Shown: positions 13,568-24,228, counted from the first letter of the stretch. The stretch: 64,000 nucleotides of DNA from Ecdyonurus torrentis (GCA_949318235.1 OX439134.1:24624662-24688661); one strand, 5' to 3'. Notes: generated from the sequence alone by a model not told the origin. Numbers and translations: made by a program.

Positions 13568-14768
13568 CAGGGTGTTTATAAAAAAACACACGATTTAAAT
13601 CTTAAATTTAGACATGAAGGTAAGTGAGAAAAATAATGTTTTATACATCAAATGAAAGCCTCAGTTTTGACATTTTTAAAAATGTGCACAGTTTTATGTT
13701 TCGTCAAATTGTTTATTTTTTATACGTGAAATGGCGCAAAATGCCAAATTGCCAAAACGCCCGCCTTTTTTCTTGCATTTTCAAGCGTGTTTTTTCTCAG
13801 TAAGCGAAAACATAAAATGTTTACTGATCAACACAAGGCACAGTGCGTTCTTTGGTAAGAAAAATCAATGTCTTCGACGGCATTTCAAAGGACATATCGT
13901 GTTACATATCAAGTGGATTATCACCACGTACTGGTCTCACTGAGTGGATAGCTGCAGTAATGCGTTGCTTGAGGTCTCTGATATTTCGCACTGGAGTTTT
14001 AAATGCGACATCTTTCACGTATCCCCAGAGGAAGAAGTCAGGTGGTGTTAGGTTAGAAGACCTTGGAGCCCATGCTGTTGGTCCATCGCGACCCAGCCAC
14101 TTGTCTAGGAAGACTTGGTTTAGGTACTCTCTAACCGCTAGTGCCCAATGCGGTGGAACGCCGTCTTGCTGGAATGTCAAGTCAAAGCCCCATTCCTTCT
14201 GAGCTTGAAGCAGCTGAGGTACAGCGTAGTTTTGTAACATGTCAAGGTAAGAATTCCACCATACTGTAGCCTCGTGGAAGAACAATGGTCCAATAATGCG
14301 ATCAAAGAGAACACAGCACCAAACATTCACCTTCTGGCTATCTCTCTCATAAGTGCGAGAAAAATCAGGTCTCTCTGAACCCCAGAATATCGTTTTGCGA
14401 GAAGGTACGTGGTGATAATCCACTTGATATGTAACACGATATGTCCTTTGAACTACCGTAGGAGACTTTGAATTTTCATACCAAAGAACGCACTGTGCCT
14501 TGTGTTGATCAGTAAACATTTTATGTTTTTGCTTACTGAGAAAAAACACGCCTGAAAATGCAAGAAAAAAGGCAGGCGTTTTGGCAATTTGGCATTTTGC
14601 GCCATTTAGCGAATAAAAAATAAACAATTTGATGAAAAATAAAACTCTGCACATTTTTAAAAATGTCAAAACTGAGGCTTTCATTTGATGTATAAAACAA
14701 TATTTTTCTCACTTACCTTCAAGTCTAAATTTAAGATTTAAATCGTGCGTTTTTTTATAAACACCCTG
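13568..14768 (-). mobile_element. Tc1/mariner-type element with duplicated inverted 5' end
   Basis: The element starts CAGGGTGTTTATAAAAAAAC and ends with the matching inverted sequence GTTTATAAACACCCTG-like. TA lies on both sides. The inverted similarity is not limited to short termini. About 365 bp at the left (13568-13935) mirror the right (about 14412-14768). The right arm holds the transposase start on the minus strand, so the left arm is a second, inverted copy of the element's own 5' region. That copy has replaced the original 3' end. Confidence 0.85.
13902..14519 (-). pseudogene. Deleted DD41D-type Tc1/mariner transposase
   Basis: In the family this enzyme cuts and joins transposon ends through a DDE/D triad. 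The minus-strand frame is open to 14684, but the likely start is the ATG at 14517-14519. From there the product reads MFTDQHKAQCVLWY, the usual N-terminal DNA-binding start. It then jumps into the middle of the catalytic domain (FWGSERPDFSRTYERDSQK, then VNVWCCVLFDRIIGPLFF). The second half of the DNA-binding region and the first catalytic Asp are therefore deleted. The second Asp is in FQQDGVPPHW and the third in LTPPDFFLWGYVKD. Exactly 41 residues lie between them, the DD41D arrangement. The C-terminus runs into the inverted left arm, so the last residues are not native. The copy cannot be active. Confidence 0.85.
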
Positions 14769-14774
14769 TATATA

Positions 14775-15303
14775 CAGGGTGTCCGTAAAGTCTTTAAGGA
14801 TGTTTGGACATAAAGAAAACACACAAGACTTAACGTAAAATTAACTTTTTATATATCAAATGAAAGCTTAGGTTTTTACAATTTTGGAAATTTAAACAGT
14901 TTTAAAATCAACTAAATATTAACTTTGCTAGAGGAGAAAAAGCAAAAAGTGAGATTTCGTCGATTTTTTTTTTTTTTTTTTTTTTTACTTTTTTACAACA
15001 ATTTTTTTGAAATTTTACATTATGGTATCTTTACGTGGGCACCGATGGCTGCGCGACAGACCTACAGAAGAACCTCTAGCTTGCACCACACATTATGAAG
15101 CATTTGCGTTGTGATGGACTGGATGGTGGCGGTGTGATTTTCTGCTTTCAGATCTCGCACGTAATTCACTGGTGTTTTGAAGACTTTATCCTTGACATAG
15201 CCCCAGAGGAAGAAATCTGGAGGGGGGGGGGCTAAGTTAATTTTACGTGAAGTCTTGTGTGTTTTCTTTATGTCCAAACATCCTCAAAGACTTTACGGAC
15301 ACC

Positions 15304-15306
<3 letters not shown>
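14775..15306 (-). mobile_element. Short Tc1/mariner-type element with ~70-bp inverted ends
   Basis: It starts CAGGGTGTCCGTAAAGTC and ends GACTTTACGGACACCCTG. The inverted match runs about 70 bp inward with few changes. TA flanks both ends. It lies six bases from the preceding element and shares its terminal CAGGGTGT. Only a scrap of transposase 3' coding sequence survives inside (15062-15277). Confidence 0.88.
15062..15277 (-). pseudogene. C-terminal remnant of a Tc1/mariner transposase
   Basis: The minus-strand frame contains PPDFFLWGYVKDKVFKTPV followed by VRDLKAENHTATIQSI. This is the segment around the third catalytic Asp and the C-terminal tail. It matches the neighbour's LTPPDFFLWGYVKDVAFKTP closely but not identically, so this is a related family and not a copy of it. 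A run of ten G near 15221-15231 marks possible slippage. Everything upstream of this segment is deleted. Confidence 0.8.

Positions 15307-15394
<88 letters not shown>
15307..15394. repeat. (TA)n microsatellite
   Basis: TA dinucleotides with a few interruptions directly adjoin the right end of the mariner-type element. Confidence 0.95.
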
Positions 15395-15397
<3 letters not shown>

Positions 15398-15430
15398 TCG
15401 AATGTTGAATTTCGTGCGAGGTTGCATGAT

Positions 15431-15929
15431 GATAAGAAATTTTCTCGGTGAAATAGATTATTGTCTTACCTTCTGTGAAGACACTGGGCTTTACACTCGC
15501 TGCTATCACTATTTTAAATATAACAATGAAAAAATAATAGTCGCTTTGTACATAATTATAAAAACACTCAATTCACAGTCTTTTTAAAAAATTACATAGC
15601 TATTTTATTTACACACAATGTTTAACGTTTTCGGAGACTATATATAAAAAATGATACATACTGTCTGTCTCCTTCCTCAGTACTCTAGACAGGAGACAGA
15701 CAGTATGTATCATTTTTATATATAGTCTCCAAAACGTTAAACATTGTGAGTAAATAACATAGCTATGTAATTTTTTAAAAAGACTGTAAATTGAGTGTTT
15801 TTATAACTATGTACAAAGTGACTATTATTTTTTCATTGTTATTTAAAATAGTGATAGCAGCGAGTGTAAAGCCCAGTGTCTTCACAGAAGGTAATACAAT
15901 AATCTATTTCACCGAGATAATTTCTTATC
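15431..15929. repeat. 500-bp palindrome between two (TA)n tracts
   Basis: 15431-15672 is the reverse complement of about 15692-15929. Paired positions sum to about 31,360. The unpaired loop is only about 19 bp, near 15673-15691. It includes GATAAGAAATTTTCTCGGTG at the outer left end and GGAGACAGACAGTATGTATC beside the loop. Both arms are flanked by (TA)n. It has no coding sequence. This could be a foldback MITE, or two Penelope-type termini in inverted orientation. On the minus strand CTGAGGAA, a GGAGAC/GTCTCC stem and CGAAAACG occur in the order seen in hammerhead-like cores. Confidence 0.85.

Positions 15930-16019
<90 letters not shown>
15930..16019. repeat. (TA)n microsatellite
   Basis: About 45 TA dinucleotides. 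Confidence 0.97.
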
Positions 16020-16022
<3 letters not shown>

Positions 16023-16441
16023 TGTGCTTTTAGTATACACTTCATTATATTCACGTATATTGAACGTTTTTGTTTTTGTGAGAGAAGCTACGTAAAAATT
16101 AAAAAACCTAACCTCAGTGCTGACGTTTTTTTTTTTTTTTTTTTTTAACAATAGTTATTTTTGCGTAAACTATAGTATGTGCACCAAATTTCAAATGGAA
16201 TTGTCCGTCTTTTGAGGTAAAAAATAAAATACAAAATAAAGGATACCACGTTATTTTTTTTCAACATAACCGATAGACAATTTGAAATTTGGTGCTACCA
16301 AACAATTATTTTGCTGACAAACAATGCTGCCGACAATTAAATAAAGGTTATCAAGTAACAGAAAAAAGTTCAACCACGTCTGAGATTAATCCTTAATAAT
16401 TTAGATTTTTTTTCTTGCCTTTTTTTTACTTTTCTTTATAT

Positions 16442-16446
<5 letters not shown>
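16020..16446. other. A+T-rich spacer with weak inverted repeat
   Basis: No gene is seen. GCACCAAATTTCAAATGG near 16180 is loosely inverted at about 16270-16296 (GACAATTTGAAATTTGGTGC), so a short decayed inverted-repeat element is possible. Confidence 0.4.

Positions 16447-16498
<52 letters not shown>
16447..16498. repeat. (TA)n microsatellite
   Basis: About 26 TA dinucleotides. They join the reversed copy of the TA-ended repeat at 16499-16620. Confidence 0.96.
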
Positions 16499-16502
<4 letters not shown>

Positions 16503-16622
16503 GCAACCATTGCCGAATTCGCTCATTGGCCAAAATAGGTGACTACGTCGCAGCGTGGCAATGTAATTTTGCCAAGATCCGAAATTCAGCACTTTTGCAT
16601 CGTAATGTTGACCATAGACAAT
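16499..16622 (-). repeat. Partial copy of TA-ended dispersed repeat
   Basis: GTTGGCAACCATTGCCGAAT and the following GCTCATTGGCC block are the reverse complement of 18890-18970. The shared junction with a (TA)n tract suggests a non-autonomous element that carries or creates TA repeats at one end. It is cut off where the LINE begins. Confidence 0.75.
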
Positions 16623-16624
16623 TT

Positions 16625-18403
16625 TTTTTGTCAAATTTAATAAGAAATCATTTTTATAAATTTATAAATATTTTAATTAACCGAAAACCAGAATATAAAA
16701 TGATGTGTTATAATTTTTTTGACACATTTTTTAACAAATTTGCTGACACCTTTGTGAAGGAAGTTGAGTTGGTGAAACATGAGTGTGATATAAAAGTTTT
16801 AAAAAAAAGTGATGACTCTAGTTCAACTGAAGGCTTAAATAATGAGTTTGATATAAAACTAATTGATATATATAAATTAAAAAGTATTTTAAAATTAATG
16901 AATAAAAATAAAGCTGGAGGAATGGATAATATTACTCTAAGAGAAATTTTATGAAGTGGTGAAAAATTTTTGACGGTTCTTGTGCACTTAATAAATTTAT
17001 CATTAACTGATGGTGCATTGCCTAAAATTCTTAAAGGTGCTTATGTTAGACCAATTTATAAAAGTAGAAATCATAAATTGCTGAGCAACTATCGTCCAAT
17101 TTCAATACTTAGTTCAGTTGATAAGATAATAGAAAAATATATTGTAACAGAGTTACAAAATTATTTACAAAAATTTAATATTATTGATAACAGACATTTC
17201 GGTTACCAGAAAGGCAAAAGTACAAATGATTTGCTGGGAGTTTTTTCAGATTTTATAAATTCAAAATTAAATGATGATGAAGAAATAATTGTATGTTTTA
17301 TTGATTTCAAGAAAGCATTTGATACTTTAGATCATAGTATTTTAATGGATGAGCTGATAGACATTGGTGTACATTAAAAAGTTTTAAAATGGTTAAGAAA
17401 TTATTTGAGTGATACATTTTTTAAAGTTAAATTATGTGAACAGAGTAGTAGTGAAAGAGTAAAAAATTAAGGTGTACCCCAAAGTAGTTTATTGGGGCCG
17501 TTACTTTTTCTGGTTTATGTTAATAAAATTATGCGTCATATAAAACATTGTGAATGTCTAATGTATGCTGACGATTTAGTTCTTATTGCCTTAGAAAAAG
17601 ATTTTTATAAATGTGAAACCAATTTACAAATTGATATTAACAATTTATGTGAATGGTCACATGATTATAAACTTATTATCAACGCTAGAAAGAGTAATGT
17701 GATGTATATCTCAAGTCCTTATAAACGTAAATTATGTCAGGTAAATATATCAATGCATAATAATGCCTGTATTCACATGAAAAATTATTTTAATTGTAAA
17801 TGCAACTTCTTAGAATGTGTGGATCAGTATAAATATTTAGGCGTAATAGCACACAAATATTTTAAATTTGATGTTCATATTGATATGTTAGTGGCTAGAT
17901 TGAGATTTGCTTTAAAAAATTTTTATTTACTTAAAAAATTCATTTACTCAAAAAATATAAATACTACTTATTTTGCATTGGTACACTCAATATTGTTATA
18001 TGGCATTAAAGCATGGGGCTTAAGCTCTTCAGCGTCAATGACTAGATTGCAAAAACTACAGATAAGAATTCTAAAATTGATAAAATTTGGAATCAAATAT
18101 GATGATGATGTTAAATATTTTAAGCATTTCAATATAGTTCCACTAAAAAATCTCGCAAAATCTGTTATTTTAGTTGATGAGTGTAATACTATTGTAAATC
18201 TTGAAAAAAGATCTCATTCTCATAATACGAGACAACAGCTTTTAGAGCCAGTTGTTCTACCTAAATTTAAAAATAGATAGGGAGAGCGAACAATGAGTGT
18301 TCAACTACCGCTCATTTGTAATGCCCTACCTAAATATATCAAGGATTCGAAGGGTAAAAAAGAAATAAAAGAAAAAGTAAAAAGATGGTATATATGTAAT
18401 TAG
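16625..18403 (+). pseudogene. LINE reverse transcriptase, decayed (copy 1)
   Basis: One reading frame runs the whole length but has in-frame stops at 16952 (TGA), 17375 (TAA), 17468 (TAA) and 18278 (TAG). It would end at the TAG at 18401-18403. Reverse transcriptase blocks appear in order: KNKAGGMDNI, then YVRPIYKS, LLSNYRPISILSSVDKIIEK, FGYQKGKSTNDLL, the first catalytic block CFIDFKKAFDTLDHSIL, GVPQSSLLGPLLF (GVPQGS changed to GVPQSS), the catalytic YADD in CLMYADDLVLI, and YKYLGVI. The endonuclease domain is missing, so the copy is 5' truncated. It resembles the Jockey/CR1/L2 group; the exact clade is uncertain. No frameshifts are needed, only point stops. Confidence 0.88.
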
Positions 18404-18715
18404 GTTATAATTTTTTTGTTGTTTCTAATTGATAAAAAAAATAAAAAATTAAATAATAATAATTAAAATATATATAATACAAAAATAAATAATAAAAAAA
18501 AATAATAATAATAAAAAAAAAAGAAAAAAGAAAAGAAAGAAAGAAAGAAAGAAATGAAATGTGCTGATTTTGTTTTTATGTACTGTTGTAATATGGTTTA
18601 TGCTTACTAATTGATTAAGCACCCACCGATAAGACTTCAGTGTCTTGGTGGGACTTATGGATGTACTCTTATTTTTTATTAATAAAAAATATAAATAATA
18701 ATAAAAAAATATATG
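18404..18715 (+). other. LINE 3' UTR with terminal hairpin
   Basis: A-rich simple repeats (AATA and GAAA types) lead to CCCACCGATAAGAC at 18622 and GTCTTGGTGGG, ending at 18652. These form a strong stem-loop shortly before an A+T-rich tail. CR1/L2-like LINEs often keep a 3' stem-loop for template recognition; that role is inferred here. The same hairpin is in the second copy at 21431-21461. Confidence 0.7.
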
Positions 18716-18975
18716 ATATAATTCATACTTATACCGAATATCGTAACCTGCGTATTAAACATTTTGAACACGCTGCAGTGTGGCAATTATCAAAAAACAC
18801 TCCACGAACTGGCTAAAATGTATTTGCCAAAAATATGGCATTTGTTAAAAACCACTCCGCAACGTGGTCAAAATTACGATGCATTTCGGATCTTGGCAAA
18901 AATGCATTGCCACGCCGCGACGTGGTGACTTATTTCGGCCAATGAGCGAATTCGGCAATGGTTGCCAACATATAT
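18716..18975. repeat. TA-ended dispersed repeat (copy 1)
   Basis: The block runs from ATATGATATAATTCATAC through AACACTCCACGAACTGG and GAATTCGGCAATGG to the (TA)n at 18979. It contains repeated phrases of the type CACTCC-G-AAC-TGG, CACGCTGCAGTGTGGCA and CACGCCGCGACGTGG, which suggests old internal repeats. Copies: 21517-21778, reverse partial 16499-16622, diverged 9615-9740. Confidence 0.75.
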
Positions 18976-18978
18976 ATA

Positions 18979-18979
18979 A

Positions 18980-19034
<55 letters not shown>
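18979..19034. repeat. (TA)n microsatellite in unit 1
   Basis: TA repeat with AACTTATATA at the left and the inverted ATATAAGTTAT at the right, so the tract forms a hairpin. The second unit has a longer tract. Confidence 0.95.
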
Positions 19035-19037
<3 letters not shown>

Positions 19038-19704
19038 TTATATAACCACATAAAATAAAACATTTTTACTCAACTTACTGTAATGTATAAATAATATTTT
19101 TTTAATTTGTACTCTCTCTTCTTGTCAAAAAATGTATCAGCTATAAGCATTCTTTATATAATGCTATGATTCTATAATTATTTTTAATATTATAATACGG
19201 TACAATAATATGTAGAGGTTTATTAGTTATTAGGAAACTATTTCACTTTAAAAACATCTGATTTTGGATGACGTTTATGTATGAATGTGTTTTACGTTCA
19301 TGATGGTTGCTCTACATAGATACTATAATATACTAATTGATATAATTTAGTAATTTAGTTTCACTAATTGATATAAATTTGTGCTTAGGTGCCATAGTTG
19401 AGCTCTAAAGAGTAAATAACATTGATCACTTCAAGGTAAATGTAATTTTGCATTCTTTTTTTATAGTTATATATACTAAATCGTAAGCAAGAAAAATATT
19501 TGTTGTTCTATTTATTGATTTTGCTGAATTTGCTAAATTTGTTCCTAAATATTATTAATTATTAGTTAAATTATGTAGCAAATAAATATAGTTTATTTAC
19601 AATCTACTCTCTTTTCGTTTCAATAGTTTTGATATAAATTAGTATGTATATTATACTTTATTATAAAAAAATGCCTAAATGATAAAAATTAATATTTATC
19701 TTCA
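19035..19704. other. A+T-rich DNA, repeated in unit 2
   Basis: No gene is seen. The stretch recurs at about 21867-22534. Confidence 0.6.
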
Positions 19705-20011
19705 ATAGGGTGTGTACGCATTACGTCATTCTGAGTGCTTTTCGATGCTTTTCTTGAGCAATGAATAGCATTGCTCAGCATAGGACAACCTAGTTTTTGG
19801 CTATTTTCTTTGGTAAATTAGCTATTTTTTGGTCATTATTATTTTTTTTGCATACTTGAGGTACTAATTCAACCTGTTTACAACATCAATGCTCTCAAAA
19901 AAATTGCAAAGTATTTTTAAAGTGGCAAAATGAGCCATTTTCCCATACCGGCCAATGTTATTTAGTACTCACTCATAACGTCGACTTTAACATGAATGAA
20001 ACCACTCTATA
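19705..20011. mobile_element. MITE, TATAGGGTG family (copy 2)
   Basis: It starts ATAGGGTGTGTACGCATT and ends CATGAATGAAACCACTCTAT, the inverted partner of the family's TATAGNGTGG end. The internal GAGCAATGAATAGCATTGCT is a perfect small palindrome followed by CAGCATAGGACAAC. It was present before the tandem duplication, since unit 2 carries it at 22535-22841. Confidence 0.82.
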
Positions 20012-20699
20012 ATATCACAAATATAAATGCTTTATTTAAATACTATATAATACTCCGAATACTCGTATATAAGTCAATAAAAAAATTGCAATTGGAGGAA
20101 AGTTTGTTTCTTATAAAATAATCTTTTAACTGTTGTACAATGGTTACAACATATATATTTTTTTTTTGTAATATTTCTTATAATTATTAATTATTTACAT
20201 ATATAGAATATGTGTATAGTTCATCTTAATTTAAGGGTTTTTTATGTATAGAAATCAGAGCGTTAACTTTTATTTTTTAGATATTAAATATTTGAGTTGT
20301 ATAATACTATACATTTTTGATTTTATTATACATCACACACCACTAAGCCGCCTATCGTAAAGGTACTGGTTTAATGTACCTTTGCTGTTACGGTATATTA
20401 ATCGAAAGGAATAATTAGAGGTGTAATTGTTATATAAAAAAACATATATATGTTTGTTTTTTCCTTCTGACTAGTTTCTAACAAAAAGCTTTATAAGTTC
20501 ATCGTTGTCAATATCATTCGTAATATAATTATGCTTCTTAAATATCATTGTTTTATTAAACAAAATTATTATTAAACATTGGAAAAATTATGATAACGTA
20601 AGGAAATTTTAATAAAATCGGGCAACCTTAAATATCAGTTATTTTTTACGTTTTTTTAGTTTAGCACGTCCTTTGCTGTACATAAAAATTCTTTTCAAT
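20012..20699. other. A+T-rich DNA to the duplication junction
   Basis: No gene is seen. A small hairpin, AAAGGTAC-TGGTTTAAT-GTACCTTT, lies near 20359-20383. The stretch recurs in unit 2 up to the 717-bp insertion. Confidence 0.6.
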
Positions 20700-20702
20700 A
20701 GT

Positions 20703-21224
20703 GATATGTTAGTAGCTAGATTGATATTTGCTTTAAAAAATTTTTATTTACTTAAAAAACTCATGTCCTCAAAAAATATAAATACTACTTATTTTGCATT
20801 GGTACACTCAATATTGTTTAATGGCATTAAAGCATGGGGCTTAAGCTCTTCAGCGTCAATGACTAGATTGCAAAAACTACAGAAAAGAATTCTAAAATTG
20901 ATAAAATTTGGAATCAAATATGATGATGATGTTAAATATTTTAAGCATTTCAATATAGTTCCACTAAAAAATCTCGCAAAATCTTTTATTTTAGTTGATG
21001 AGTTTAGTACTATTGTAAATCTTGAAAAAAGATCTCATTCTCATAATACGAGACAACAGCTTTTAGAGCCGGTTGTTCTACCTAAATTTAAAAATAGATA
21101 CGCAGAGCGGACAATGAGTGTTCAATAACCGCTCATTTGTAATTCCCTACCTAAATATATCAAGGATTCGAAGGTTAAAAAAGAAATAAAAGAAAAAGTA
21201 AAAAGATGGTATATATGTAATTAG
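20703..21224 (+). pseudogene. LINE reverse transcriptase C-terminal part (copy 2)
   Basis: This is the duplicated last third of the LINE product: ARLIFALKNFYLLKKL, ALVHSILFNGIKAWGLS and the tail to KNRYAERTMSVQ. It lacks the stop that copy 1 has at 18278 (TAC here, TAG there). It has its own stop at 21126 from a lost base in the CAACTACCG of copy 1. The two copies have therefore decayed independently since the duplication. The catalytic core is not included. Confidence 0.85.
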
Positions 21225-21516
21225 GTTATTGTTGTTTCTAATTGATAAAATAAAATAAAAAATAAAATAATAATAATAAAAATATATATAATACAAAAAA
21301 AAATAATAAAAAAAATAATAATAATAAAAAAAAAAGAAAAAAGAAAAGAAAGAAAGAAAGAAATGAAATGTGCTGATTTTGTTTTTATGTACTGTTGTAA
21401 TATGGTTTATGCTTACTAATTGATTAAGCACCCACCGATAAGACTTCAGTGTCTTGGTGGGACTTATGGATGTACTCTTATTTTTTATTAATAAAAAAAA
21501 TAATAATAAAAAAATA

Positions 21517-21778
21517 TATGATATAATTCATACTTATACCGAATATCGTAACCTGCGTATTAAACATTTTGACCACGCTGCATTGTGGCAATTATCAAAA
21601 AACACTCCACGAACTGGCTAAAATGTATTTGCCAAAAATTGGCATTTGTTAAAAACCACTCCGCAACGTGGTCAAAATTACGATGCATTTCAGATCTTGG
21701 CAAAAATGCATTGTAACGCCGCGACGTGGTGACTTATTTCGGCCAATGAGCGAATTCGGCAATGGTTGCCAACATATA
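21517..21778. repeat. TA-ended dispersed repeat (copy in unit 2)
   Basis: Near-identical to 18716-18975 through the tandem duplication, followed by a (TA)n of about 84 bp (21783-21866). Confidence 0.8.
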
Positions 21779-21782
21779 TATA

Positions 21783-21785
21783 ACT

Positions 21786-21866
<81 letters not shown>
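21783..21866. repeat. (TA)n microsatellite in unit 2
   Basis: Longer than the corresponding tract in unit 1, showing length change after duplication. Confidence 0.95.
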
Positions 21867-21867
<1 letters not shown>

Positions 21868-22534
21868 TTATATAACAACATAAAATAAAACATTTTTACT
21901 CAACTTACTGTAATGTATAAATAATATTTTTTAATTTGTACTCTCTCTTCTTGTCAAAAAATGTATCAGCTATAAGCATTCTTTATATAATGCTATATTT
22001 CTATAATTATTTTTAATATTATTATACGGTATAATAATATGTAGAGGTTTATTAGTTATTAGGAAACTATTTCACTTTAAAAACATATGATTTTGGATGA
22101 CGTTTATGTATGAATGTGTTTTACGTTCATGATGGTTGCTCTATATAGATACTATAATATACTAATTGATATAATTTAGTAATTTAGTTTCACTAATTGA
22201 TATAAATTTGTGCTTAGGTGCAATAGTTGAGCTCTAAAGAGTAAATAACATTGATCACTTCAAGGTAAATGTAATTTTTGCATTCTTTTTTAATAGTTAT
22301 TTGTACTAAATCGTAAGCAAGAAAAATATTTGTTGTTCTATTTATTGATTTTGCTGAATTTGCTAAATTTGTTCCTAAATATTATTAATTATTAGTTAAA
22401 TTATGTAGCAAATAAATATAGTTTATTTACAATCTACTCTCTTTTCGTTTCAATAGTTTTGATAAAAATTAGTATGTATATTATACTTTAATATAAAAAA
22501 ATGCCTATATGATGAAAAATAATATTTATCTTCA

Positions 22535-22841
22535 ATAGGGTGTGTACGCATTACGTCATTCTGAGTGCTTTTCGATGCTTTTCTTGAGCAATGAATAGCA
22601 TTGCTCAGCATAGGACAACCTAGTTTTTGGCTATTTTCTTTGGTAAATTAGCTATTTTTTGGTCAATATTATTTTTCTTGCATACTTGAGGTACTAATTC
22701 AACCTGTTTACAACATCAATGCTCTCAAAAAAATTGCAAAATATTTTTAAAGTGGCAAAATGAGCCATTTTCCTACACCGGCCAATGTTATTTAGTACTC
22801 ACTCATAACGTCGACTTTAACATGAATGAAACCTTTCTATA
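22535..22841. mobile_element. MITE, TATAGGGTG family (copy in unit 2)
   Basis: Duplicate of 19705-20011 with few substitutions. The right end here is CCTTTCTAT in place of CCACTCTAT. Confidence 0.82.
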
Positions 22842-23511
22842 ATATCACAAATATAAATGCTTTATTTAAATACTATATAATACTCCGAATACTCGTATAT
22901 AAGTCAATAAAAAAATTGCAATTGGAGGAAAGTTTGTTTCTTATAAAATAATCTTTTAACTGTTGTACAATGGTTACAACATATATATTTTGTTTTTGTA
23001 TTATTTCTTATAATTATTAATTATTTACATATATAGAATATGTCTATAGTTCATCTTAATTTAAGGGTTTTTTATGTATAGAAATCAGAGCGTTAACTTT
23101 TATTTTTTAGATATTAAATATTTGAGTTGTATAATACTATACATTTTTGATTTTATTATACATCACACACCACTAAGCCGCCTATCGTAAAGGTACTGGT
23201 TTAATGTACCTTTGCTGTTACGGTATATTAATCGAAAGGAATAATTAGAGGTGTAATTGTTATATAAAAATCATATATATATGTTTGTTTTTTCCTTCTG
23301 ACTAGTTTCTTACAAAAAGCTTTATAAGTTCATCGTTGTCAATATCACTCGTAATATAATTATGCTTCTTAAATATCATTGTTTTATTAAACAAAATTAT
23401 TATTAAACATTGGAAAAATTATGATAACGTAAGGAAATTTTGATGAAATCGGGCAACCTTAAATATCAGTTATTTTTTACGTTTTTTTAGTTTAGCACGT
23501 CCTTTGCTGTA

Positions 23512-24228
23512 CAGTGGGGAGCAGATAAAATGTTAACAAAGGAAATATAGCTCCACAAAATTACAATAGCAAGGTGTGTCTACTTCTGCATTCTCCGCCT
23601 TCTCAGGCTAGTTGTCATTGCAGTGGTCAACGGCATAAATATAAGCACACCTCCTTGACTATGCACATCTTCTCTCTCTCTCTCTATTAGAATCAGAGTA
23701 TTCTGCTTGCTTGCTGCCGACCAGCCGTCTGGAGCACGCACCACGTCTCTCTCTCTCTCTCTCTCTCACTCTCAGAATAAATAATACGCTTGCCTGCTTG
23801 TTCAACGTGCACCATCTATCTCTTTCTATGATATCGCTTACTATTGTATTTTTCTGGAGAAAAAGCAAACAAGTTTAGAGGAAGCATATTATAATAAATA
23901 TTTTGTTTGAACGAGAAATTAGAGAGAGAACAACACACGGCAGGTCTAGCAGGCAGGTTTAATATTTTGGTTCTTAAAGAAAGCAAGAGAGAGAGAGATA
24001 TATATATATTCACCAGACGCGTGTTCGGCGAGCAAGCAAGCAAGCACTGATTCTTAAAAATTAGAGAGAAGGTGTGCATAGTCAAGTAGGTGTGCGTATA
24101 TTTATGTCATTCGCCACTGCAATCACAACCAGTCTGAGAAGGCGGAGAAAGGCAGCAGCAGACACCCTTTGCTATTGTAATTTCGTGGACCAATAGTATC
24201 TCTTTAACAATTTTAAAGCTCTGTACTG
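23512..24228. mobile_element. 717-bp foldback-type DNA element with TA target
   Basis: It begins CAGTGGGGAGCAGATAAAAT and ends AATTTTAAAGCTCTGTACTG, an imperfect inverted pair. Stronger inverted similarity continues inward, for example CATTCTCCGCCTTCTCAG with CTGAGAAGGCGGAGAAAG, and TTGACTATGCACATC with GTGTGCATAGTCAA. The middle holds (CT)n, GCTTGCTTGCTG and (GA)n stretches, themselves inverted. TA lies on both sides. Unit 1 of the surrounding duplication has the uninterrupted GCTGTACATAAAAATTC, the empty site with a single TA. There is no coding capacity. The Tc1/mariner type is inferred from TA and the CAG ends. Confidence 0.9.

Larger units (their letters stand above)
17882..20699. repeat. 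Unit 1 of a 2.8-kb direct tandem duplication
   Basis: It starts inside the LINE (GATATGTTAGTGGCTAG) and ends at CATAAAAATTCTTTT, where the second unit begins (GATATGTTAGTAGCTAG at 20703). The offset is about 2,821 bp. The two units match almost throughout, differing by scattered substitutions, small indels and (TA)n length. Confidence 0.93.

Noticed and set aside
13843..14202. 119-residue plus-strand frame
   Set aside because: Antisense of the transposase remnant, which has the recognisable protein on the minus strand.
15791..16151. Frames with long IYIYIY runs
   Set aside because: (TA)n translation.
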